A DNA stretch of 64,000 nucleotides, taken from contig NZ_JACNYK010000001.1 in assembly GCF_014692505.1 (NCBI RefSeq), positions 567,922-631,921 on the forward strand. The letters run 5' to 3'. A program made the position numbers and the translations under genes. Shown piece by piece: positions 37,195 through 45,234 of the stretch. The notes beneath the pieces are model-generated. The model saw nothing but the letters and a program-made list of their open reading frames with translations. It did not search any database and was not told the DNA's origin. Within the stretch, counting starts at the first letter, position 1; each line of letters opens with the position of its first letter. Source of the stretch: Sphingobacterium arenae. Its GTDB lineage: Bacteria > Bacteroidota > Bacteroidia > Sphingobacteriales > Sphingobacteriaceae.

Positions 37195-38520
37195 TTATTC
37201 ATGGAGTTTATACCGTAAGTTGTCAAACAATCGTTCTATAAGACGGCGTTCGTGAACAATGATATCTCCGGTACCTTTCGTCTCAAAACGAAAACCAAGT
37301 TCAGATCCGTAATTTGTCTTTAAATCATTCGGCAAAGAAACGTTTACCAGATAATTTTCAACGGCACCTTCCGTTGTATTCTGCACATTGGTTGTTAAGG
37401 AGATGTCCGTAACGACTCCTTTGATACTTCCATACTCCATATAAGGATAATCCTCCAGCTTGATAATAACTTCTTGTCCTTTCTCTACTTTTCCCGCTCC
37501 CTGAACGGGTAAATTCATCTGCCCTAAAATGTTGTTATGTAATGGAACAATAGTAAAAATAGGTTCTCCCCCTTGGACAAATTCGCTTTCTACCCAAAAT
37601 TTTAGGAATTGTACTTTCCCATCCATCGGCGCCTTCAGCACATATTTATCCTCCCACATCTTAAAATTATCCTCTAGATCGGTAAATGCAGAAATCAATT
37701 CCAGTTCTAATTGATTTTCTTTTTCCATTTTCTGGATCATTGTCTGTTGTAACTGGTTCTGTGTCTGCTGTAATTGGCTGTTGGTGGACGCATAAGATTG
37801 AAGCATGTTTTGATAAGCATCCCGTGCAGAAATCAACGTTATCTTGGACCGGTCGTTTTCAGCTTCGGAAAGTACTTTTTTAGAAAAAAGAATAGAGTCC
37901 CGGTTCGAGAATTTACTGACTATTCCCATGTTGGCTCTGCTCATTTCAATACGTTTTCTCGTGATATCTAGCATTGTCTCGTACTCCTTGATCAGTTTTT
38001 TTAGCACAGCTGCCTGTTCGTCATATAGGTTTGCCTGATAATACTGTGCCGTCTGTGTAAAAGCATTGAGAAACACAAAGTATTTGCTGCTTAATTCACC
38101 GAGTGAAACATTTTTAGGAAAGAGCGCCAATTTATCAAAGCTTTTAATCTCTTTTATACTAAATTCGCTAATTAAATGTGCCACTTTTCTAACGTCATTT
38201 AAATCAGCGGCATTATGGATAATACCAACATACTCTCCTTCTTTTACTTCCTTTAAATTTTTAATTCCCGCAAACTGGAGTTTACCGGATGTATGGGCAA
38301 CCAATTTTACAGGCGCACTGCTGGCATTTATGGTAATGGCACCCGTTACAATATCCGAATATTTAATAATCCACCCGAAACTAAAGAAAACGGTTACCAA
38401 CGCCAAAACGAATAAGGTAATGCGCAGCCCGAAGCGATTTGGCATCCGGTCAATGATAGCTTGGACTTCTTCCGTACGCTCTGCGTTCTTAAACTCTTCA
38501 GGGGTAATTTCGGTTTCCAT
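37195..38520 (-). CDS. HlyD-family periplasmic adaptor of a type I secretion/bacteriocin exporter
   Basis: A 441-residue membrane-fusion protein. A single N-terminal TM (ITLFVLALVTVFFSFGWIIK) is followed by a lipoyl/barrel-sandwich half (INASSAPVKLVAHTSGKLQF), a long coiled-coil hairpin (about residues 130-270, rich in Gln/Glu, e.g. STNSQLQQTQNQLQQTMIQK), and the second lipoyl half (LKAPMDGKVQFLKFWVESEF; GQEVIIKLEDYPYMEYG). It would link the inner-membrane ABC exporter encoded 5 bp upstream to an outer-membrane TolC-like channel, which is not in this window. Confidence 0.93.
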   Translation of the reverse strand: METEITPEEFKNAERTEEVQAIIDRMPNRFGLRITLFVLALVTVFFSFGWIIKYSDIVTGAITINASSAPVKLVAHTSGKLQFAGIKNLKEVKEGEYVGIIHNAADLNDVRKVAHLISEFSIKEIKSFDKLALFPKNVSLGELSSKYFVFLNAFTQTAQYYQANLYDEQAAVLKKLIKEYETMLDITRKRIEMSRANMGIVSKFSNRDSILFSKKVLSEAENDRSKITLISARDAYQNMLQSYASTNSQLQQTQNQLQQTMIQKMEKENQLELELISAFTDLEDNFKMWEDKYVLKAPMDGKVQFLKFWVESEFVQGGEPIFTIVPLHNNILGQMNLPVQGAGKVEKGQEVIIKLEDYPYMEYGSIKGVVTDISLTTNVQNTTEGAVENYLVNVSLPNDLKTNYGSELGFRFETKGTGDIIVHERRLIERLFDNLRYKLHE

Positions 38521-38525
38521 TTCTT

Positions 38526-40901
38526 TTATCCTTTAGTTGTCTTTGAGCTCTCAGAACCTATTTCGATTGGATCTATTGTGTTAGAAGCTAGCATTGATTC
38601 TCCGTTGCTTTCCATATGTTGCTCTACCTTTTTAAGTATTTTGGCGTCTATTTGTGGTTTTGGTTCGCTGTCATTAACTTTCTCCTGCGCGTTCTCTGCG
38701 ATATTACTGACCAGGTCCACTTGCGATTCGACCAATTGATAATAAAGACCGCGCCTCTTCATAAGCGTCTCATGCGAACCGATTTCAACGACACGTCCTT
38801 TTCTCATCACAACAATCTGATCGGCCTTACGGATGGTACTCAGCCGGTGAGCGACGACAATCACCGTCTTGTTTTTGAATACATTTTCTAATGAAGCAAT
38901 AATTTTTTGCTCATTAATCGTGTCCAAAGAGTTTGTGGCCTCATCAAAAAATAAGAAATCAGGATTCTTATAAAGTGCGCGTGCAATCAGGACACGTTGC
39001 TTCTGCCCGCCACTCAACCCTCTGCCTTGTTCACCCATCATTGTTTGATATCCCAAAGGAAGGTGCTCTATCTCCTTTGCTATATTTGCCGTTTCTGCTG
39101 CGTGCCCCAATCGTTCATAATCGATCTTCTCATCATCGAGTACAATGTTATTTAAGATCGTATCGTTAAATATTTTACCATCCTGCATCACGACACCAAC
39201 TTTATCACGCCATTGTTTTAGGCTGATATTATTGAGGTTCATATTGCCGATCAGGATTTCACCATGTGATGGTCTGTAAAGACGGAGCAATAGTTTGAGT
39301 AATGTAGATTTCCCACTTCCGCTATCACCTACAATCGCTGTCACTTTCCCTGCCGGTATGTTTAAATGTACGCCATTGATAACCATAGGTGAATTGGCCG
39401 TATATTGGAAAAAGACGTTTCTTAAAATAAGGCTTTTGTCAGAGGTCAATGTAATGCTGTTACTGCCCGTATTTTCTTCTTCTTCCTGTTGCTGGTGTAT
39501 TTCATTCAACCTCAGAAAACTGAGATGTGCAAATTGTGCTGAAACGATGAAGCTGACAAATTGCTGTACAGGGCCGCTCAACATGCCGATAATAAACTGG
39601 GTAGATATCATGACGCCAAAAGTAATCTCACCGGCGATAACCGCTTTTGCACAAAAAAACGTAATCAATAAATTCTTGATACTGTCTATACACTGTGCAC
39701 CCAAGTTCTGCATATTATTAACGGTCATGCTCCTCAGATTCACTTTGTACAGTCTTGCCTGGATATTCTCCCATTTCCACCGCTTTGCCTTCTCGTAATT
39801 ATTTACCTTGATATCCTGCATACCTTCAATAGTTTCTACCCAGTAGCTTTGGTTTTTGGAGATCAATTCAAAATAGTTCCAATCCAATTTGCGCCTCAGT
39901 TTTAGAAAAGCTAATACCCAAAGGATGTAAAGTGTACTGCCGATCAGGAAAGTATAAAAAATGAATGTATTGTATATCCATAAGATTATACCGAAAACCA
40001 CAAATGTCAAAACGGAGAAAATCATGTTCAGTGAGTTGTTCATAATGAAACTCCGGATCCGTTCATGATCGTTAGCCCGCTGTAATATATCACCCGTCAT
40101 CTTGGTCTCAAAAAAAGTAATGGGAAGTTTCATCAATTTCATTAAATAATCCGAAATGAGTGCGATATTTATGCGTGACGTTACGTGTACCAATATCCAA
40201 TCACGTACGGCGTTGGAAAGCGTTATAGATAGGATAATTGCAATATTAGCAATCAGTACAATATTAATAAAATCGATATCCTGCCGTTGAATGCCTACAT
40301 CTATAACTGCCTTGGATATAAACGGTAGAAGAGCCTGTAGCAGCGTTACGACAAACATAACTACAAAAAGGTTGGCAAAATTCTTTTTGTACGGGGTAAA
40401 ATAACCAATGAGGTTGTCGATCGTCTTTTTTCTATTTCGCTTCTCACCCTCATTTATGAGTTTGAAATCTGCCTGCGGTTCCAACGCCAATAATACGCCC
40501 TTTTTATCGCCATATTCCGGTTTACACCAGTTGTTTGTAAATTCCTGATGGGAATAGCTTAGGAGTCCCTTTGCCGGGTCAGAAACGTAAATTCTTTTTG
40601 CTGTTGTTTTGTAAACGACTATGAAATGGCTATTGCTCCAATGCACGATGCAGGGGAGAGGTACTTTTTCATATAAATCATGGATGGTTGCCTTAATACT
40701 GATACTTCTTAACCCTATACTTTCCGCAGCATAACTTAGATCGAGAAAGGATACACCTTCTCTCGATAAACCGCATTTGTCGCGTAAATATTGCAGAGAA
40801 TAATATTTGCCGTGAAACTTTGCAATGGACTTGAGACAAGCTGGTCCACAATCCATCATGTCTAATTGTCTATCAATCGGGAACGGTCTAAACATGGTCA
40901 A
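38526..40901 (-). CDS. Peptidase-containing ABC transporter (C39 + TM + ATPase), leader-cleaving exporter
   Basis: A 791-residue PCAT. The N-terminal C39 peptidase has Cys18 (MMDCGPACLKSIAKFHG), His92 (SNSHFIVVYK) and Asp108 (IYVSDPAKG). A six-TM exporter domain spans about residues 170-440. The ATPase has Walker A AIVGDSGSGKSTLLKLLLRL, signature LSGGQKQRVLIARAL, Walker B FLFFDEATNSLD and the switch His in VVAHRLST. An acidic/Glu-Asn-rich C-terminal tail follows. Family knowledge: such proteins cleave after double Gly and export the remainder. The three double-glycine-leader proteins of this island are the obvious substrates. It heads a minus-strand operon with the HlyD-type and PLOD-like genes. 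Confidence 0.96.
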   Translation of the reverse strand: MTMFRPFPIDRQLDMMDCGPACLKSIAKFHGKYYSLQYLRDKCGLSREGVSFLDLSYAAESIGLRSISIKATIHDLYEKVPLPCIVHWSNSHFIVVYKTTAKRIYVSDPAKGLLSYSHQEFTNNWCKPEYGDKKGVLLALEPQADFKLINEGEKRNRKKTIDNLIGYFTPYKKNFANLFVVMFVVTLLQALLPFISKAVIDVGIQRQDIDFINIVLIANIAIILSITLSNAVRDWILVHVTSRINIALISDYLMKLMKLPITFFETKMTGDILQRANDHERIRSFIMNNSLNMIFSVLTFVVFGIILWIYNTFIFYTFLIGSTLYILWVLAFLKLRRKLDWNYFELISKNQSYWVETIEGMQDIKVNNYEKAKRWKWENIQARLYKVNLRSMTVNNMQNLGAQCIDSIKNLLITFFCAKAVIAGEITFGVMISTQFIIGMLSGPVQQFVSFIVSAQFAHLSFLRLNEIHQQQEEEENTGSNSITLTSDKSLILRNVFFQYTANSPMVINGVHLNIPAGKVTAIVGDSGSGKSTLLKLLLRLYRPSHGEILIGNMNLNNISLKQWRDKVGVVMQDGKIFNDTILNNIVLDDEKIDYERLGHAAETANIAKEIEHLPLGYQTMMGEQGRGLSGGQKQRVLIARALYKNPDFLFFDEATNSLDTINEQKIIASLENVFKNKTVIVVAHRLSTIRKADQIVVMRKGRVVEIGSHETLMKRRGLYYQLVESQVDLVSNIAENAQEKVNDSEPKPQIDAKILKKVEQHMESNGESMLASNTIDPIEIGSESSKTTKG

Positions 40902-40960
40902 TGTACTTAGATTCGCGGTTTATAATTTTGTTAAAATTGTTTCCTAATATAGAGAATATT

Positions 40961-40983
40961 ATTTAGCTTTACTGTAGCTAAAT
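40961..40983. promoter_or_regulatory. Perfect 8-7-8 inverted repeat in the divergent exporter/toxin promoter region
   Basis: ATTTAGCT (40961-40968) and AGCTAAAT (40976-40983) flank a 7-nt spacer in the 206-bp region between the exporter gene (minus) and the SpaB_C-like gene (plus). It is a candidate operator for a dimeric regulator controlling both directions. It could also form a short hairpin. Confidence 0.45.
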
Positions 40984-41035
40984 AAAAATTATAAACTTTT
41001 TTATTCTTTAATCAACCATTAATCGACATATAGCA
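40981..41035 (+). promoter_or_regulatory. Second copy of the island's shared upstream element
   Basis: ATAAACTTTTTTA followed by AACCATTAATCGACATATA matches the element at 35251-35300 before the GT2 gene, with a short indel. It lies about 75 bp before the plus-strand operon start and partly overlaps the inverted repeat at 40961-40983. Confidence 0.45.
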
Positions 41036-41107
41036 GCGCATAAGAACATCGTTACTTTGTAAGATCACCGATGCTTGGATGCCACAGAAAATATGCCAAG
41101 CATATAG

Positions 41108-42004
41108 ATGAAAATGAACAAACCCTACCCCTCGTGTTTCGCCATTTATTATACCCGGCAAGGGTGGTCTAATCTGTTGAAGAATTGCATAGACCCACTT
41201 ATTCAACAGAGGGAGAAAGAAGGTAGCCGTAATGATTTTGCTCTGTACTTCTCCGATGATCAGGGAGAGCATATACGGTTAGAGCTTTATACGAATGCAA
41301 TGGTTCATGATAAGGAAGCGTGTTTAGTTGCTTCGATAGAGAAGTTCTTGCATGTGCATCCTACAAGGAGAAGGGAAAAACCTTTGCCACTACGTCACTC
41401 ATTCTTCATTGACCTGCCCAATAATATGGTCTATACAAATTGTTTTAAACCTGTTATACCGCCTACGACCGGGTTTAATCCAGTAGAGGTTATCCGATTT
41501 CGAACTGTTATATCCACAATGATACTGGAAGGCTTTGCTGAAAATGAAGTTGAGCAGGATTCGTTGTTCAACTTTTACCTATGTGTACAAATGGTGAGCT
41601 TGTCTGTGTTCGGAGGCGAATTGGATACTGCAGCAGATGCATTGCTAAGCGAATTTAACCGTATGGCCAGTAGATTATCCGTAGCAGAATGTAGTCGGAT
41701 AGAATATGAAGCGGATCAACTTATAAAAAGCAATCTGGATGATCTGAATGATTTGTTGACTGTTGCGAAGCAGGGTGTACTTACGACCGATACGGAGTGG
41801 CTGGCAGCATGGTATCAGATATGTGGAGAATTGGGAGGCACGAGAGATCCACTTCGTTTATTCAACGATATCGGAATGTTTATTCGACAGCATATAAATT
41901 TTCGTGAGGCCAAATGGAACGTGCTATGTATGGCTGTTATTAACCGTATGCTATCCGAAAAAAATAACATAATCCACTATAAACTTAAAAAAATCAGCGT
42001 ATGA
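41108..42004 (+). CDS. Stand-alone SpaB_C/thiopeptide-type biosynthesis-domain protein
   Basis: A 298-residue cytoplasmic protein. The start (CFAIYYTRQGWSNLLKNCID; FALYFSDDQGEHIRLELY) resembles the 'thiopeptide-type bacteriocin biosynthesis' or lantibiotic dehydratase C-terminal (SpaB_C) domain, where W..LL, a RY/F..D..G.HIRLR block and a C-terminal helical region are conserved. In lanthipeptide and thiopeptide systems such domains perform glutamate elimination or cycloaddition. No LanB N-terminal glutamylation domain or LanC is visible nearby, so the chemistry here is open. Its stop overlaps the start of effector gene 2 by 4 bp (ATGA), implying translational coupling. Family call moderate. 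Confidence 0.55.
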   Translation: MKMNKPYPSCFAIYYTRQGWSNLLKNCIDPLIQQREKEGSRNDFALYFSDDQGEHIRLELYTNAMVHDKEACLVASIEKFLHVHPTRRREKPLPLRHSFFIDLPNNMVYTNCFKPVIPPTTGFNPVEVIRFRTVISTMILEGFAENEVEQDSLFNFYLCVQMVSLSVFGGELDTAADALLSEFNRMASRLSVAECSRIEYEADQLIKSNLDDLNDLLTVAKQGVLTTDTEWLAAWYQICGELGGTRDPLRLFNDIGMFIRQHINFREAKWNVLCMAVINRMLSEKNNIIHYKLKKISV

Positions 42005-42771
42005 AAAGACTTAAATTAAATCTGGACCAACTGGGTAAAGAACTGGAGATGCTGGACAATGAACATCTGTGCAGTATCAAAGGTGGATGGGATGGAGGAT
42101 ATGGTGCTTACGGCGGCTATAATTCCTGGGAAGAACTTTGGGAAGCGATGCAAAATGGTTATGTTCCGCCGGAGGGTGATTACAATCCGGGAGGTTATAG
42201 CGGGTATGGAGACTATGGCTGGGGTGATTACGGTAGCTATGGAGGATATAATGGTGGATGGCCCGGGTGGTTTCCGCCTGGATCGGGAGGCTATTTTGGA
42301 GGGTACGGAGGTTATGGAGGAGATGGTATCGGAGGTTATAGTGGCTATGGATCGTACGGTAGTTATGGGCCAGATTATGATAACTCTGAAGTTCGTATAA
42401 GTGGTGGTTCCGTAACTAATCATGGCAACGGTATTCTTTATAAGGGAGATGATGGCCGAATTGTGTATTTCGAAGGGGTGAATGTTGCGACGAATTCGTT
42501 TGATCATAACTCAGCTTATCAGCTAAACGGGAACATTTATATTGGCGAAGATTGGCGAGCCAATGGCTTTGATGTATACATTCTTGCACATGAATATGGG
42601 CACTACCTCCAGCAGCAGCAGTACGGCAGTGATACTTATTATGTGAATGTTGCACTGCCTAGTTTCATATCCGCAGCGTTTAATCCTGAAAATCACCATG
42701 CGCAATGGTATGAAGAAAATGCGACACATAGGGGAGAGCAATATTTAGAGGAATATTCTGTTTATCCATAA
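42001..42771 (+). CDS. Double-glycine-leader secreted protein 2: Gly/Tyr-rich segment plus HEXXH metallopeptidase domain (putative toxin)
   Basis: A 256-residue protein sharing residues 1-90 almost exactly with protein 1 (leader ending Gly28-Gly29; here CSIKGG replaces RGIKGG), then GGYGGYGG repeats to about residue 125. Residues 126-256 hold a zinc-peptidase motif HEYGH (197-201, in VYILAHEYGHYLQQQQYG) and a downstream WYEENATHRGEQYLEEY helix that could give the third Glu ligand, a gluzincin-like layout. I infer an exported metallopeptidase effector acting outside the producing cytoplasm. It is translationally coupled to the SpaB_C-like gene and followed after 12 bp by a lipoprotein gene, the likely immunity partner. 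Confidence 0.7.
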   Translation: MKRLKLNLDQLGKELEMLDNEHLCSIKGGWDGGYGAYGGYNSWEELWEAMQNGYVPPEGDYNPGGYSGYGDYGWGDYGSYGGYNGGWPGWFPPGSGGYFGGYGGYGGDGIGGYSGYGSYGSYGPDYDNSEVRISGGSVTNHGNGILYKGDDGRIVYFEGVNVATNSFDHNSAYQLNGNIYIGEDWRANGFDVYILAHEYGHYLQQQQYGSDTYYVNVALPSFISAAFNPENHHAQWYEENATHRGEQYLEEYSVYP

Positions 42772-42783
42772 AGCCCATAATAT

Positions 42784-43263
42784 ATGAGATATATTCTGTT
42801 TCTATTATCTGTTCTGTGGTTGTTTGTTATACCTATTAGTTGTATGGATACCATGGAGACGTCTGTTCCCGGTGCGGAAGACTCATTACACCGTTTTGAC
42901 GCCAAGGATTATAAAATTATCCACGGTCTGCCTGACTCGGCAGGATTCCGTATAAAATCTATTAAAGTAAATGAGAATTCGAGAGATAGATTGGTCCTTG
43001 ATATAGAATTAAGTAAACGTAATGATGAGTACAATTTTCCTATCGTATATGGCGGTAAGAATTTACATGGAAAAACCATAAAACCTACTCAAATATCTGT
43101 TCAAGAAATGGGGAAAACAGATTCGTTGCTAAATAAGCAGTTGAAATATTCTATATATGGATTTATGTCGGAGTACAGCAGAGTATATATGAAACTTCCG
43201 GATCAGGATAGTGTATTATTGGAACTGCCGGTGCGGTGGCATCCCAGAGAACAGTATCGGTGA
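42784..43263 (+). CDS. Small lipoprotein, candidate immunity protein for protein 2
   Basis: A 159-residue predicted lipoprotein (lipobox around Cys20, FVIPISCMD). No known family recognised. The rest is a likely single beta-rich domain (IKSIKVNENSRDRLVLDIEL; RVYMKLPDQDSVLLELPVRW). It starts 12 bp after the metallopeptidase effector gene. A truncated second copy lies at 45235-45534, nearly identical in DNA over the C-terminal half. Location at the membrane surface fits protection from a toxin that acts in the periplasm. Immunity function is inferred only from context. Confidence 0.55.
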   Translation: MRYILFLLSVLWLFVIPISCMDTMETSVPGAEDSLHRFDAKDYKIIHGLPDSAGFRIKSIKVNENSRDRLVLDIELSKRNDEYNFPIVYGGKNLHGKTIKPTQISVQEMGKTDSLLNKQLKYSIYGFMSEYSRVYMKLPDQDSVLLELPVRWHPREQYR

Positions 43264-43292
43264 CGCCTAAGGCTATTGGAGTATAAACACCC

Positions 43293-43321
43293 AATCCTTT
43301 ATAAACTTAAAAAATCAGCGT
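43293..43321 (+). repeat. Duplicated 5' junction of the effector genes
   Basis: These 29 bp before effector 3 (AATCCTTTATAAACTTAAAA onward) match 41971-42000 before effector 2 with two substitutions and one missing A. At 41971 the sequence encodes the last codons of the SpaB_C-like protein. Here it is non-coding, so effector 3 arose from a tandem duplication that carried over the tail of that gene. Confidence 0.8.
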
Positions 43322-44344
43322 ATGAAAAGACTTAAATTAAATCTGGACCAACTGGGTAAAGAGCTGGAGATGTTGGACAATGATCACCTACGCGGTATTA
43401 AAGGCGGATGGGATGGAGGATATGGCGCTTATGGAGGCTATAATTCCTGGGAAGACCTTTGGGAAGCAATGCAAAATGGCTACGTCCCACCGGAAGGTGA
43501 TTACAATCCGGGAGGTTATGGAGGCTACTGGGGTGATTTTGGTGGTTACGGAGGTTATAACAACCCTATTCCGATTCCAGGTGTAAATATCTATGGCGGC
43601 TACGGAGGTGGCTATAATGGATATGACGATTATTGGGAAGATTATTACGGTGGCTACTACGGGAATTATGGTGGCTACTATACCGGAGCATATGGGGGTT
43701 ATTATAATGGGGGATACGGGGGTTATTATAATGGAGGATATGGAGGCTATTATGGAGGTGGTGGCGGAGGCGGCAGCTATACGCCGCCTACCAATAATAC
43801 AGGGGATACTGATCCTTGGAAAAGGGATGCGAATGGAAATCTAATTGCTATACATACAGGGATATCAACTAGTAACAGTGATTACGGAGTTACGCTAATC
43901 ATGGATCAGGTTAAGGTTCAGTTAGCTAACGGTCAGGAAGCTATTGCATATAAAGTTGGAATGGTTTATGATCCTGCAACACAGGAAAATAGGTTGCCTA
44001 CAGATGCCGAAAAGGCGAATTGTTTCGGGCAAGCGTTGCTTGGTGGAGAGTATTGGTTTGGAGTTGATGATCCAAATACTCCAAATGTGAACGAAGGGGT
44101 TGAGCTTGAAAAAGTACTTGGTCTATATTTTGAGGAAACAACTAAGGATGAAGCTTCTCTAGTTATTGTAGATCATGGAAGCCCATACCATGCTGGAATT
44201 GTTAACGAAGACGGAAGTTATACTGCGAAAGGCGGAACAGGAGAAGAACAAACATATGGAAATGAGGGGGCATTCCGAAACGGTCCAGACGGAGAAGGCA
44301 CATATACGGATGGAGAGATTAAATATTACAAGCTTAAAAATTAA
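43322..44344 (+). CDS. Double-glycine-leader secreted protein 3: Gly/Tyr repeat segment plus NlpC/papain-like Cys-His domain (putative toxin)
   Basis: A 340-residue protein with the same leader (Gly28-Gly29) and NSWEDLWEAMQNGYVPPEGD block. A longer Gly/Tyr region runs to about residue 155, including GGYYNGGY repeats and a run of glycines, then a TPPTNNTGDTDP linker. The C-terminal domain (about 170-340) has Cys234 (AEKANCFGQALLGGEYWF) and His290 (DHGSPYHAGIVNEDGSYTAK), resembling a NlpC/P60 or papain-like amidohydrolase. This is distinct from proteins 1 and 2. A peptidoglycan or protein amide target is possible. The following gene, 21 bp on, encodes an exported protein and is the likely immunity partner. 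Confidence 0.68.
   Translation: MKRLKLNLDQLGKELEMLDNDHLRGIKGGWDGGYGAYGGYNSWEDLWEAMQNGYVPPEGDYNPGGYGGYWGDFGGYGGYNNPIPIPGVNIYGGYGGGYNGYDDYWEDYYGGYYGNYGGYYTGAYGGYYNGGYGGYYNGGYGGYYGGGGGGGSYTPPTNNTGDTDPWKRDANGNLIAIHTGISTSNSDYGVTLIMDQVKVQLANGQEAIAYKVGMVYDPATQENRLPTDAEKANCFGQALLGGEYWFGVDDPNTPNVNEGVELEKVLGLYFEETTKDEASLVIVDHGSPYHAGIVNEDGSYTAKGGTGEEQTYGNEGAFRNGPDGEGTYTDGEIKYYKLKN
43697..43744 (+). repeat. Two tandem 24-bp coding repeats (GYYNGGYG type)
   Basis: GGTTATTATAATGGGGGATA (start of copy 1, 43697-43720) and GGTTATTATAATGGAGGATA (start of copy 2, 43721-43744) are 24-nt in-frame repeats differing at three positions, with a degenerate third unit after them. Such repeats allow slippage changes in linker length without frameshift. 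Confidence 0.8.
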
Positions 44345-44365
44345 TAATCGTTAATACCATCTACG

Positions 44366-45217
44366 ATGAAAAGGAAAATATTTTTACTTTTAAACCTCTT
44401 TTTCTTGTCTACTTATTTTTTGGTAGCACAGTCTGTTGATCAACAGAAAAATATTACTAGTATCCGTATCTCTATTGCGGATACTAGTAATAACTACCTT
44501 TTCTTAGAGCAAGAAAAACTGAAGGAAATATGGGGAATATTCCAGAACGACGAACTTCATGAAATGCGATTACGCTACCAAGAACCAGATAACGAATTTT
44601 GGAATAGTGAATACTACGATATGAATTTTGAGGGGGATGTATATGTTTTCAAAAAAAAATATAATAATAGTATTCACTTTTTAAAACCCAAAATCGATGT
44701 TCAGAATATTTATGGAAGGGCCAAACAATATGTAAACAGTAAACAATTTCTAATAGTTATTCGCAAAGATTCCGTGATATTTGATTTTAGATTGGAATGT
44801 TTGGGAGAGGATATGCAAGGCAATGTTCCTAACCGAAATAAGTTAGGAGTACCAGCAAAATATTTTGGCGATTTGAAAAAGCTCTCTTCATCAATAGAAA
44901 AACAGTTTGCCGAAATCAATTCCCCAGCTGAGGTTGATTCAATTATTGTTTTTCGCTGCGTAATTGAAGTAAGTGGAGATATGAGTAGTTTAATTCTAGA
45001 AGCTGGTGAGCGATCTGCATTTTCCGATGCTGTAAAAAATGCATTAAATTCTTCACAAAGAACTCAAACATTGAGAGAGCCTAAGCGCTGGGTGCCGGCA
45101 CGGATCAGTAGAGGGGCCGTCAAATCAAACATAAGAATATACGCCAGACTCCATAAAGACGGAAGCGTTACGATGTCAACAACCCGTGTCTTAGGAACAA
45201 TTTCTGTTTGGGATTAA
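44366..45217 (+). CDS. Exported protein of unknown function, candidate immunity protein for protein 3
   Basis: A 283-residue protein with a signal peptide (IFLLLNLFFLSTYFLVAQ) and no other membrane segment. No family recognised. DNA is visibly A+T-rich. It follows effector gene 3 by 21 bp. The C-terminal part (LREPKRWVPARISRGAVKSN, then IRIYARLHKDGSVTMS) looks beta-rich and slightly TonB-C-like. A perfect 15-bp inverted repeat lies just after the signal-peptide codons (44452-44492). Immunity is inferred from position. Confidence 0.55.
   Translation: MKRKIFLLLNLFFLSTYFLVAQSVDQQKNITSIRISIADTSNNYLFLEQEKLKEIWGIFQNDELHEMRLRYQEPDNEFWNSEYYDMNFEGDVYVFKKKYNNSIHFLKPKIDVQNIYGRAKQYVNSKQFLIVIRKDSVIFDFRLECLGEDMQGNVPNRNKLGVPAKYFGDLKKLSSSIEKQFAEINSPAEVDSIIVFRCVIEVSGDMSSLILEAGERSAFSDAVKNALNSSQRTQTLREPKRWVPARISRGAVKSNIRIYARLHKDGSVTMSTTRVLGTISVWD
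44452..44492. repeat. Perfect 15-bp inverted repeat inside a coding region
   Basis: TATTACTAGTATCCG (44452-44466) and its exact reverse complement CGGATACTAGTAATA (44478-44492) surround an 11-nt spacer, codons about 29-43 of the exported protein gene. The mRNA would fold into a stable hairpin just after the signal-peptide codons. The protein there reads ITSIRISIADTSNN. Confidence 0.9.
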
Positions 45218-45234
45218 TTGTCGCTATTCTGAAT

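Noticed and set aside
38066..38536. 156-codon frame opposite the HlyD-type gene
   Set aside because: It lies wholly antisense to a clear adaptor gene, with no domain and no promoter. Shadow frame.
39295..39798. 167-codon plus-strand frame inside the ABC exporter gene
   Set aside because: Antisense to the TM and ATPase coding region of a well-supported gene. Cys-rich shadow with no family features.
43697..43760. Tandem 24-bp repeats as a possible CRISPR or satellite array
   Set aside because: The repeats are in frame, encode GYYNGGYG units and have no spacers, so they are coding repeats.
32973..44344. The three Gly/Tyr-rich proteins as structural (silk- or adhesin-like) proteins only
   Set aside because: Each has a non-repetitive C-terminal domain with a coherent catalytic motif and a different neighbour gene, which fits effectors better. 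A structural role of the repeat segment itself is not excluded.
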